NCBI GenBank assembly: GCA_903844785.1
Contig: CAIMVB010000497.1
Span: forward strand, 1-10,667
Origin: an uncultured Rhodospirillales bacterium
Lineage (GTDB): Bacteria > Pseudomonadota > Alphaproteobacteria > Acetobacterales > Acetobacteraceae
DNA length: 10,667 nt
Direction of reading: 5' to 3'
The position numbers were made by a program, and so were the translations under genes. A model generated the notes under the pieces. The model made no database searches. It saw only the letters and a list, made by a program, of their open reading frames with translations, and was not told the DNA's origin. How positions within the stretch are numbered: position 1 is the first letter of the stretch; every line of letters begins with the position of its first letter. This document shows, in pieces, positions 1-7,363 of the stretch.

Positions 1-24
1 CATGAAACGTGTCAAAAATTTGCT

Positions 25-92
25 AAAAAATGAGATGAAATTCGTTGAAGCGTAGCTCACGCCCTCAAGCGGCCTGATTTCCATTCATCTCA
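25..92 (-). terminator. Candidate terminator of the tamAB transcript
   Basis: Reading the minus strand, the tamB stop codon begins a 9-base arm TGAGATGAA (92-84). Its exact complement TTCATCTCA lies at 39-31 and is followed at once by six T (30-25). The 44-base interval between the arms contains a small hairpin, GCGT/ACGC, at 50-62. A long-armed stem closed by a T run is compatible with intrinsic termination, but the loop is much larger than in textbook examples. The rest of positions 1-89 shows no supported gene. Confidence 0.4.
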
Positions 93-3000
93 ATATTCAT
101 ACTCAAAACCAATCCCGATGCGATCGCCGGCCAGGCTATTGCCGCCGCTTTCCGCTTCCAGCTTAAGTCTTGGCATCAGGTCAATCTGCACGCCAACGCG
201 CGGTGGCCCGCCATCGGTGCTTTGCTTAAGGCCCAGGAACACGCCATCCGCCACATAGCGCCCGGCTTCCAACGTGGCGCCGGGTTCTTCGCCGGCGCGT
301 TGTTCGCCTTCCTTCTCCTGGCCAATGGAAAGCCTATCCAGCGCCAGCAGGCGGCGGATGCGTTCCATCACGCCGCTGGGTCCAGGCAAAGGACGGCCCG
401 TGGCGCCAGAAAGGGCTTCGGCCAATTGCAGCATTTGAAACGGCGAAAGCTCCCCCCCGCGACGGCCGAATAAAAGCCGCGCCAAAACCTCATCGGCCGG
501 CAATTCAGGGGTGGAGGTGAAGCTGATTTTGGGGTCCCGCGCGGGGCCTTCCAAAGCGACGGTGATATCCACCTCTGTCGCGCGGGTGGATGCCGCGACA
601 TCCAGATTAGGCATCAGCCCGCCGGCATCAAAGCTGATATTGGCGCGATTCAGATCAAGCCGCCGATCCAAAAGTGCCAGCGTGCCGCGCCGCAAGGTGA
701 AGCCGCCTTCCAGGATGGGCGCGGGCAGGGTGCCGCGCAGTTTCACCGCCCCGCCTAATTCCGCATCCAGCCCGCGGCCGCGCAGGAAAATGGCGCGCGG
801 TGCATCAATGGCCACATCCAGCGCAATGGGCGGCAGGCTGGCTTCCGGCGCGGCTTGGTTTGCGGGCGGCGCCAGGGCAGGGGTGCCGGGCGGGCGCTGG
901 CCGCGTTCTCGCACCCCCGGCAGGCCGCGGATGGAAGGTGGCAGCTTATCCGGGATGCGGAGTTCCGCGCGCCGTACCAGCAAATGCCCCGATATTTGGC
1001 TGGCGCCCAAAACCTCTCCGGTCAGTGCCATATCTCCATCCAGCGTGGCGCTGCCCAAATCCGAATTGAAGGGCCGCGCACCATCGGCCTTCAAGCGCAG
1101 ATCAAAGGGCAGGCGGGGCGCGCCCAGATCCAGCGCGCCGGAAACGCCCAGGCTGCCGCCGCCTGGCGTGCGCGCGGCAAGGCGCGTCAGGTTCAGGCGC
1201 TGGCCATCTGCCAGGATCGTCGCCGCGATATCGTTCAGCGTCACGCCATGCTGCAAATCACGGAAGCTGCCATTGGCGATATTCACCTGGCCGCCCAGGC
1301 GCGGTGCGGCCAGGCTGCCGGCCAATTGGATGTTGAGATTGGCGGTGCCACCAAGGCGCTGCGCCCCGGCGGCGAGTAAGGGCTGGGCCAGCGCGCCCAG
1401 ATCAAGCCGCCCGGTGATTGTGCCGGAAAGCGCCGCTTCTGGCGTGAGCGTTGCCAACCGCGCATTGCCGGCAAGCCGCACGACATTGCCGCCATTCAGC
1501 GCCAGCCGCGCTTCCGCCCCCGCCGCGTTGCCCGAAGCATTTACTGTCATGCGCAAAGGCGGCACGCCGCGCGCTGCCGGCATGGCGCTGGTAATGGCAG
1601 GGCTTTCCAGCCGCGCTTCGAATTTCGGTTCTGCGATGGAGCCCGTGATTTTTGCCTCACCCGAAAGTGCCCCGGCCAATTGCGCTTCCGGCACCGCAAG
1701 CGCCGCGAAGGGCGCGATGGGCAGGGCGCTGAGCGTGGCATGCAGTGCGATTTCAGCCTCGGTCCAGAAACCATCCAGCTTCAGCCTGGCGCCGCGATTG
1801 CCTGTCAGGCTGGCCTCCGCAAGGGTGATTCGGCCATCTTGCGCGAGGGTGATGCGCGCGGGTGCAGCCAGTTTCAATTGTTCCGCGCCCTGCGCCAGCG
1901 TTAATTCCTGAAGCGTCAAAAGGCGCGCTTCGGCGCTGCTGCTGAACGCCGCTGCGCCAGTAACCCGCACTTCGCCATAGCGCGCTGCAAGATTGGCGCG
2001 GGCGGCGTCCATCCCGCCGGTGAGATCGGCTTCGACTGAAACGGCGCGCCCATCCAAGGTGATATCGGGCGCGCTGAGCTTGGCATTGATGTGCTGCGCG
2101 CCATCGCGGCCGCGCCCTTCCGCTGCCAGCGTTAAGGCGCCGGTGATGTCATGGCCAAACACGCTAGCGAAGGGCGCAAGATCAGGAATATTGAGCGAAA
2201 GCGCGCCATCAAAAAGCGGCTTTTGCACATCCAGCAATCCGCTGCCCGAAAGCTGTGCCACGCCCCAGGCTGCTGTCAGTTTTTCCAGACGCAGCGCTGA
2301 GCCTTCCGGCACGCCGAGCAAATCCAGCGTCACCGGCAGCCCGGCATAGCTGGCATTGAGCCGCGCTTCGGCACGTGGGCGGCTCAGCGGTGTTTCCAGG
2401 CGCAGCAGTAATTCGGGCGCCGCCAGTACTTCGGCACCGCGTGTAATACTCTCCCCGCGCGCATGCAGGGTGACGGAAGGATCATGTCGCGCGCCATGCA
2501 GATGGCCTTCCGCGGTGAGCGCGCCGGCAAGTTCCGGCACCAGCCGCGCCAATTCATTCAGGCGGAGCCCGAAGCGGAGATCAAGGCTTTCGCCAATATC
2601 CCCGGTGGCGGTCACTTCGCTGCCATCACCGGTCAGCGTGAGGCTTTCAATCCGCGCCGGTGCGCTGGCATTCAGCTGAAGCTTTGGGCTTGCGCCGAGT
2701 GCTGCGCTGAGTTCGGTGATGCTGCTCGTGAAGCCCTCAAGCTCGGCTTCCAAGGCAAGCTTGGGCGCTGCCAGCGCGCCATGCAGATCAAAGCGCGCGG
2801 TGGCGGCTTTGAAGCCAAGTTCTTCCGGCAATATGCCCGCGAGCATGGTGCTGGCGCCAAGCGTAATACTGCCTTGCAGCGCCATGTCTTCCCGCTTGGG
2901 ATCGAGCCTGCCGGAAAGCACCAATTCCCCAATCGGCGGGCATAACTTCACCTCACGAAAGCTGATCAGTCCGGCTTGGTTGCGAGCCACATCAAGGATA

Positions 3001-3872
3001 ATATCCAGCCTGCCCAAGGCTTCGGCCAAGGGCGTGGGGAGCAGCGGTGCAGCGGCGATATGGCCGGTGATGTGCGCGAAACCAGCGCTGCGCGCATCGG
3101 CGCCGATGGTGCCTGAAAGCGCTGCTTGGGCGGTGCTGCCAAGCCGCGCTTCGGCCTGCAGTGCAGCGCCGCTTGCCGGGCCTTCCAAGCGCAGCATGAT
3201 CTGGACGGGTTCTGCTGGCACACCAAGCGCGCTGGCCAGCACACCGCCCGCTGGTTCAGCCATTTCAAGCCGCGCGAAAAGCCGATCATTCATCGGCGCA
3301 ATATCAAGCTGCAACGTGGCATTGCCCGGCGCATCCAACCGCGTCAGCGCTACTTCAGCGGCCAATTGCGCGCGGAGCAGCGATGCCTTGCCAGTCACGG
3401 AAAACCTGAAGGCCTGGCCTAAGACGCTTTCACCCACGGTAATTTCGTCAAGTGCCAAATGGTCAAGACGGATCGCCAAGGGCAATTCCGGCAGGGATGG
3501 CAGAAGCGGCCCTTCTGAGGTTTCTGCTGCATTATTCGGCAGGCGTGAAAGCGTGATTTGCAGCGCGCTGAGTGCATGCACATGGGCTTCGCGCCGCAGC
3601 AGCGACCAGGCGTCAAAGCTGATTTTGGGCGCGGTGATATCCAGCCAGATGCCGCCCTCATCACCCAGCGTGATGCGTGCCGCGCTGACTTCATGCGGCA
3701 GCTTCACCACCAGATCCTGCACCGAAAGCCCCGGCACAATCCGCCCCGCAAGCCTGCCAAGCACCGCGGCCCCGCTGCCCCAATGCAACCAGGCAAGCGC
3801 GCCACCCAGCAGCAGCATCAGGCAAAGCGGTGCGGCCAGCAGCAGGATCAGCAGGCGGCGAAGATGGCGCAT
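90..3872 (-). CDS. tamB: Translocation and assembly module protein TamB (DUF490 family)
   Basis: This encodes a 1260-residue protein, close in length to E. coli TamB. Members of the family are anchored in the inner membrane, span the periplasm as a long beta-rich groove, and work with TamA in outer-membrane protein insertion and probably phospholipid transport. Visible here are an arginine-rich N-terminus with a hydrophobic anchor at about residues 7-31, then long stretches of repetitive beta-prone sequence. A proline-rich segment lies at about 977-1015. The conserved C-terminal TamB domain includes LPADEVLARLLFGR at 1124-1137 and ends in FEYEY. The start at 3872 is chosen because the anchor begins there and the tamA stop lies one base upstream, which suggests translational coupling. 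The reading frame stays open up to 3950, but that extension lies inside tamA and lacks TamB character. The identification is firm from the N-terminal anchor, C-terminal motif, size and partner gene. Confidence 0.95.
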   Translation of the reverse strand: MRHLRRLLILLLAAPLCLMLLLGGALAWLHWGSGAAVLGRLAGRIVPGLSVQDLVVKLPHEVSAARITLGDEGGIWLDITAPKISFDAWSLLRREAHVHALSALQITLSRLPNNAAETSEGPLLPSLPELPLAIRLDHLALDEITVGESVLGQAFRFSVTGKASLLRAQLAAEVALTRLDAPGNATLQLDIAPMNDRLFARLEMAEPAGGVLASALGVPAEPVQIMLRLEGPASGAALQAEARLGSTAQAALSGTIGADARSAGFAHITGHIAAAPLLPTPLAEALGRLDIILDVARNQAGLISFREVKLCPPIGELVLSGRLDPKREDMALQGSITLGASTMLAGILPEELGFKAATARFDLHGALAAPKLALEAELEGFTSSITELSAALGASPKLQLNASAPARIESLTLTGDGSEVTATGDIGESLDLRFGLRLNELARLVPELAGALTAEGHLHGARHDPSVTLHARGESITRGAEVLAAPELLLRLETPLSRPRAEARLNASYAGLPVTLDLLGVPEGSALRLEKLTAAWGVAQLSGSGLLDVQKPLFDGALSLNIPDLAPFASVFGHDITGALTLAAEGRGRDGAQHINAKLSAPDITLDGRAVSVEADLTGGMDAARANLAARYGEVRVTGAAAFSSSAEARLLTLQELTLAQGAEQLKLAAPARITLAQDGRITLAEASLTGNRGARLKLDGFWTEAEIALHATLSALPIAPFAALAVPEAQLAGALSGEAKITGSIAEPKFEARLESPAITSAMPAARGVPPLRMTVNASGNAAGAEARLALNGGNVVRLAGNARLATLTPEAALSGTITGRLDLGALAQPLLAAGAQRLGGTANLNIQLAGSLAAPRLGGQVNIANGSFRDLQHGVTLNDIAATILADGQRLNLTRLAARTPGGGSLGVSGALDLGAPRLPFDLRLKADGARPFNSDLGSATLDGDMALTGEVLGASQISGHLLVRRAELRIPDKLPPSIRGLPGVRERGQRPPGTPALAPPANQAAPEASLPPIALDVAIDAPRAIFLRGRGLDAELGGAVKLRGTLPAPILEGGFTLRRGTLALLDRRLDLNRANISFDAGGLMPNLDVAASTRATEVDITVALEGPARDPKISFTSTPELPADEVLARLLFGRRGGELSPFQMLQLAEALSGATGRPLPGPSGVMERIRRLLALDRLSIGQEKEGEQRAGEEPGATLEAGRYVADGVFLGLKQSTDGGPPRVGVQIDLMPRLKLEAESGGNSLAGDRIGIGFEYEY

Positions 3873-3873
3873 G

Positions 3874-5757
3874 TCAAAATGCCTGCCCGAAGCCGATATA
3901 GATGCCATAGGATGGATCACCCTTTTGGCGTTCCAGTGGCAGGCCCACATCGAAGCGCAGCGGGCCGATGGCGGTCAGATAGCGCAGCCCAAGGCCAGTG
4001 CCCGTCCGTATCTGGCTGAAATCTGGCGTGGCTTCTTCACCCACACCGCCTGCATCCAGAAAGGCAGCGATGCCCCAGCTTTCGCCCAGCCTTTGCCGCA
4101 ACTCAGCGCTGGCTTCGATCAGGCTCGCCCCGCCCAAGGGGCGGTTCAGCGCATCGCGCGGGCCGATGGATTGGTACGTATAGCCGCGCACGGAACCGCC
4201 ACCGCCGGCGTAAAAGCGCTTATCCAAGGTGATTTCATCCCGCCCCGCACCGGGGGCGCTACCCAAGGCAGCGCGCAGCGCCAGCACGCTGGCGCCATCA
4301 CCGCTCATGTCGAAATAGCTGCTGCCAATCACCAGAAGGCGCGTGAAGTAATTGGCATCCAAAGCCGAATAATAAGGTGTGGCGCTGAGGGTAATGCGCT
4401 GGCCTTGGCGCGGATCAAGCGGGTTGGTGGTATTGTCGTAGCGAAACGCGCCCATCACGCCGAAAAGCGTGAAGGCGCTCATATCGCCATCACGCCCAAT
4501 ACGGCCATTTTCGAAACTGGGTCCGCCGGACAGCGCCATGGTATCTGACAGGCGATGTTCCAGCGTGAGGGAAGCGATAACGGCATCGCGATCATAGGCA
4601 GGCAGTTTTTCGCTGACCGCACCAAATAAGGTCACGCTTTGCAGATCGCGGCCCAGAAATTCTGGCGTGCGCAGGCTGGCAAAGGCGCGATAGGTGGCGT
4701 TTTCAATGCCGGTTTCACCAATCCGCGCAACTTCACCTTCCAGGCGCAGCTTCTCCGCACCGCCGAAAAGATTGCGATCTTCCCAATAGGCGCTGGCGGT
4801 CATGCCGTAATTTGTCTCGAACCCAAAACGCCCACCCACCGCATGACGCGGGCGCTCCTGCACCTGGAAATGCACGGGCAGGCGCCCGGCTTCATCCAGC
4901 GTGGGCGATTCTGTCACGCGGACAAAATTGAAAACGCCAAGCCCCATCAAGGCACGGCGCGCACGTTCCAGCCTTTCGGGCGAATAGGGCTGATCTTCCA
5001 GCCGCCTGGTGGCAAGCCGCGTCAGCAGTTGCGGGTCGGTGCGCGCGGCACCCGCCACACTGGGCTGCCCGAAATTGGCTGGCGGGCCGGGCGCGACGCG
5101 CCAGGTGATGTCCATTGTCTTGGTGTCGTGATCTACCACCGCATCACGCGCGACGATGCTCGCCAAAGGATGCCCAGCGCGGCGGAGCGCGCGCAGCAAG
5201 CCTTCCTCGGCGGCCAGAATATCGGCGGGGCGGGCAGGGTCCCCTTCGGCCAGGCGAAGCTCGGCGGCGGCCCGTTCCAGTAGCGCATCCTCCCCGGCTG
5301 GTTCGGCCAGCATCAGGATTTGGCCGATTCGGTATCTGGGGCCGGGTTCAAGGATGATGGCGACCGGTAGCGGCGCTTCGGGGGCTGATGGGGTGGGGCT
5401 TGCTGCCGGCAAGGTCACATCCTGCCCGGCAATCTCGACCCGCGCCGCGCCGCCCCAAAAGCCTTCAGCATGAAGCGCTTCCCGCAATCGGGGCAGATCA
5501 GCCCGCGCGCGTGCGAGCAGGCCATAGGCATCTGTTGGCGCTGTTTCCTGCAATTTTATCAATTGGGAAACGGCTTCGATGGCAGAAAGGAGGCGCCTAT
5601 CCTCCTGTGGCGTGACCTCTACGCGATAGGGGGTGCTGGGCGGTTCTTGCGCTGGCAGCGGATTTGCCAGGAAGATGCACGTGCATAGGAATAGCCAAGG
5701 CAACCACCCCCGGTTGGTGGTGCCCTTGTTTTGGGAAGGGTAGACTGGGTTCATCAT
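3874..5757 (-). CDS. tamA: Outer-membrane assembly factor TamA (Omp85/BamA superfamily)
   Basis: This encodes a 627-residue outer-membrane protein, slightly longer than E. coli TamA. A signal peptide is visible: a short region with Lys11 and Arg16, a hydrophobic core at about 18-31, and a likely cleavage after Ala36 (LPA-QE). Residues of about 44-297 fit the periplasmic POTRA modules. From about 300 the sequence becomes alternating beta strands of the 16-strand barrel. The Omp85 lid-loop signature VRGY is at 523-526 after a glycine run, and the protein ends in an aromatic beta-signal-like strand (YIGFGQAF). The start is one of two adjacent ATG codons (5757 or 5754); neither has a good Shine-Dalgarno site. 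The frame remains open to 6267, but that part is antisense to the amidohydrolase and does not resemble a protein. The gene lies directly upstream of tamB with a one-base gap. Its promoter must lie inside the amidohydrolase gene. Confidence 0.94.
   Translation of the reverse strand: MMNPVYPSQNKGTTNRGWLPWLFLCTCIFLANPLPAQEPPSTPYRVEVTPQEDRRLLSAIEAVSQLIKLQETAPTDAYGLLARARADLPRLREALHAEGFWGGAARVEIAGQDVTLPAASPTPSAPEAPLPVAIILEPGPRYRIGQILMLAEPAGEDALLERAAAELRLAEGDPARPADILAAEEGLLRALRRAGHPLASIVARDAVVDHDTKTMDITWRVAPGPPANFGQPSVAGAARTDPQLLTRLATRRLEDQPYSPERLERARRALMGLGVFNFVRVTESPTLDEAGRLPVHFQVQERPRHAVGGRFGFETNYGMTASAYWEDRNLFGGAEKLRLEGEVARIGETGIENATYRAFASLRTPEFLGRDLQSVTLFGAVSEKLPAYDRDAVIASLTLEHRLSDTMALSGGPSFENGRIGRDGDMSAFTLFGVMGAFRYDNTTNPLDPRQGQRITLSATPYYSALDANYFTRLLVIGSSYFDMSGDGASVLALRAALGSAPGAGRDEITLDKRFYAGGGGSVRGYTYQSIGPRDALNRPLGGASLIEASAELRQRLGESWGIAAFLDAGGVGEEATPDFSQIRTGTGLGLRYLTAIGPLRFDVGLPLERQKGDPSYGIYIGFGQAF
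5664..5691 (+). promoter_or_regulatory. Candidate amidohydrolase promoter with a 12-bp palindrome in its spacer
   Basis: On the plus strand TTGCCA (5664-5669, five of six bases matching a -35 box) and TAGGAA (5686-5691, a weak -10) are 16 bases apart. The spacer holds the perfect palindrome ATGCACGTGCAT (5675-5686), which touches the -10. All of this lies within the signal-peptide codons of tamA. A 12-bp palindrome alone is expected a few times by chance in a window this size, so only its position makes it of interest. The promoter is inferred. Confidence 0.25.
5697..5727. repeat. Imperfect inverted repeat in the tamA/amidohydrolase overlap zone
   Basis: The arms AAGG/CCTT (5697-5700 and 5724-5727) and ACCACC/GGTGGT (5703-5708 and 5716-5721) are separated by a 2x2 internal loop and a 7-base apical loop. 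In tamA mRNA it would form within codons of about 11-21, the signal-peptide region. On the plus strand it would lie in the amidohydrolase 5' leader. A structural role is inferred only. Confidence 0.3.
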
Positions 5758-6907
5758 GATTGACGATTTGCAAGCTACCCTAACTTCCTGGCGGCGCCAC
5801 CTGCACGCCAATCCTGGCCTGACCTTGGAAGAAGGCCCGACCGCGGCCTTTGTCGTGCAGAAGCTGCGCGAGATGGGCATCACCGAAATTACCGATAATT
5901 TCGGCGGGCATGGCGTGGTGGCGACCATTCGGCGCGCCGGGGGCAATCGCTCTGTCGGGTTGCGCGGCGATATGGATGCGCTGCCCATCCAGGAACAGGC
6001 GGATGACCTGCCCTGGAAATCAACCGTGCCCGGCGTGATGCATGCCTGTGGGCATGATGGCCACACCACGGCGCTTTTGGGTGCGGCGCGGATGCTGCTG
6101 GATGATAAAAGCTGGACCGGCACGGTGCATCTGGTGTTCCAGCCGGCGGAAGAAGGCGGCGGCGGCGCGCGGGCGATGATTGCCGATGGGCTTTTCACCC
6201 GCTTCCCTATGGACCGGATTTTTGGCTGGCATAATTGGCCCGGCCTCGCCGCCGGCACCATTGCCATTCATGACCGCGCGGTGATGGCCGCTGGTGCGCG
6301 GATTGAATTGATTTTCGATGGCCATGCCGGCCATGCTGCCCTGCCGCATCTCACGCGCGACCCGCTGCTGGCGGCGGGCCATGCCATTGTGGCGGCGCAA
6401 TCCATCATCGCGCGCAACGTGGACCCGCTGATGGGCGGTGTGGTCAGCCTGACCGTGATTGAAGGCGGCGAAGCGCAGAATCAAATCCCGAGCCGTGTGA
6501 CCATCAAGGGCACCATGCGCTGGCTTTACGATGAAGCGGGTGATGCCATTCGTGAAGGCTTGCAGCGCATCACGGATGGCGTGGCGGCAACCTGCGGCGT
6601 GCAGGGCACGCTGATCATCAGCCCAGGCCTGGGCGTGACGGCGAATTCTCCAGCAGAACGCGATCTGGCCGCCGCTGCCGCCGCTGCCGTGACCGAAACG
6701 CGCCGCGATATGCGCCCGGCCATGACAGGTGAGGATTTCGCCTGGTTCCTCAAGGAAGTGCCGGGCGCATTCGTGTGGATCGGCAATGGCCCCGCCGAGG
6801 AAGGGCGCGATTTGCACAATGCGCGCTATGATTTCAACGACGCGATCTTGCCGACCGCGTCTAAGTTTTTGACGGAAGTCGCCAAACGGGCGCTGGCGGG
6901 CGGCTAA
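5756..6907 (+). CDS. M20D-family metal-dependent amidohydrolase (hippurate hydrolase-like)
   Basis: This encodes a 383-residue protein of the M20 peptidase family, subfamily D, which removes N-acyl or similar groups from amino acids (hippurate hydrolase, IAA-amino acid hydrolase, N-acetyl-diaminopimelate deacetylase types). The active-site landmarks are all present: GLRGDMDALPIQE at 68-80, MHACGHDGH at 95-103 (metal ligands Cys98 and His100), QPAEEG with Glu132-Glu133, GWHN with His159, the dimerisation-domain segment GHAGHAALPH at 189-198, TGEDF at 324-328, and a C-terminal His354 ligand. Length is normal and no residue appears missing. The start is the first ATG after an in-frame stop at 5741; a GGGAAGGG stretch sits about 15 bases upstream, farther than usual for a ribosome binding site. 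No signal peptide is seen, so it is probably cytoplasmic. Substrate cannot be assigned. It diverges from tamA, with overlapping start codons, and converges with the cupin gene. Confidence 0.93.
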   Translation: MIDDLQATLTSWRRHLHANPGLTLEEGPTAAFVVQKLREMGITEITDNFGGHGVVATIRRAGGNRSVGLRGDMDALPIQEQADDLPWKSTVPGVMHACGHDGHTTALLGAARMLLDDKSWTGTVHLVFQPAEEGGGGARAMIADGLFTRFPMDRIFGWHNWPGLAAGTIAIHDRAVMAAGARIELIFDGHAGHAALPHLTRDPLLAAGHAIVAAQSIIARNVDPLMGGVVSLTVIEGGEAQNQIPSRVTIKGTMRWLYDEAGDAIREGLQRITDGVAATCGVQGTLIISPGLGVTANSPAERDLAAAAAAAVTETRRDMRPAMTGEDFAWFLKEVPGAFVWIGNGPAEEGRDLHNARYDFNDAILPTASKFLTEVAKRALAGG

Positions 6908-6917
6908 GCCGCCCGCC
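6895..6917. terminator. Bidirectional stem-loop terminator between convergent genes
   Basis: A perfect 10-bp GC stem (GGCGGGCGGC at 6895-6904, GCCGCCCGCC at 6908-6917) encloses a 3-base loop, TAA, which is the amidohydrolase stop codon itself. Only 18 bases separate the two convergent genes. There is no strong T run on either side, so it may act as a transcript-end stabiliser or a terminator with weak intrinsic activity. Confidence 0.65.
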
Positions 6918-6925
6918 TTAAGGGT

Positions 6926-7327
6926 TTACCGCGCAAAGCCCGGCTGCTTTTCCACGAAGCGATTGGGCTTCAGGAAGATCGAGAGAAACAAAGCCCCTTC
7001 CGGCGCGCGGGCCACATGCGTATTGCCGGCCGGGCGCCAAACGAATTCACCGGGGCCGCAGCGGCCTTCCGCATCTTCCAGATAGCCTTCCATGACATAG
7101 GTCTGTTCAATATCCGTATGTTCATGCAGCGGCACTTCCGCGCCGGGGGCCATGCGAAACAGGATGGTGGACATGCCACGCGCCTCATCCCGGCAGAGCA
7201 GCTTCATCTCAATCCCCGGAAATTCCGTGGCCTGCCAGGGCATGTGATCCGGCTTCAGGTAATGCGAAGCAAGCTTGGGGTCGCCCATTTGGCTTTGGAT
7301 GCGCTGTTTGGTCGCTTCATCAATCAT
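6926..7327 (-). CDS. Single-domain cupin protein
   Basis: This encodes a 133-residue, single-domain cupin. Motif 1 matches the family pattern exactly: Gly62, His68, His70, Glu74 and Gly81. Motif 2 has Gly93, Pro99, Gly101 and His104, with Ala108 where Asn is common. The three histidines and one glutamate should bind a divalent metal. It resembles the ChrR-like/small-dioxygenase cupins annotated beside catabolic genes, but sequence alone does not say whether it is an enzyme, a sensor or a binding protein. No signal peptide is present. The start is supported by a strong GGGGAGAG ribosome binding site (7340-7333), five bases before the ATG. It is the last gene of a probable regulator-hydrolase-cupin unit, 24 bases after the hydrolase stop codon. 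Confidence 0.85.
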   Translation of the reverse strand: MIDEATKQRIQSQMGDPKLASHYLKPDHMPWQATEFPGIEMKLLCRDEARGMSTILFRMAPGAEVPLHEHTDIEQTYVMEGYLEDAEGRCGPGEFVWRPAGNTHVARAPEGALFLSIFLKPNRFVEKQPGFAR

Positions 7328-7347
7328 GGTGTCTCTCCCCTTTTTTC

Positions 7348-7363
7348 TGTTTCACGCGAAACG
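7348..7363. other. parS-like ParB binding site (degenerate 16-mer)
   Basis: The plus strand reads TGTTTCACGCGAAACG. It matches 14 of 16 positions of the chromosomal parS consensus (TGTTTCACGTGAAACA); the changes are one central base and the last base. Both GTTTC/GAAAC half-sites are intact. It overlaps the stop codon of the alpha/beta hydrolase. It could also be a chance match or a small hairpin (GTTTC, 4-base loop, GAAAC). No parA or parB gene is present in the window. Confidence 0.3.

Noticed and set aside
2..55. 17-codon plus-strand frame encoding MKRVKNLLKNEMKFVEA
   Set aside because: It is too short to support, touches the window edge, has no visible ribosome binding site and overlaps the candidate tamB terminator.
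511..1911. 466-codon open frame on the plus strand
   Set aside because: It is antisense to the tamB C-terminal half with the same low-complexity composition; both tamB ends carry family motifs, this frame has none.
2716..4548. 610-codon open frame on the plus strand
   Set aside because: It is antisense to tamA and tamB, crosses their junction, is dominated by Ser, Ala and Arg as expected from GC-rich complementary frames, and shows no domain.
5758..6267. N-terminal extension of the tamA frame
   Set aside because: The extra 170 codons lie antisense to the amidohydrolase and would place the signal peptide in the middle of the protein.
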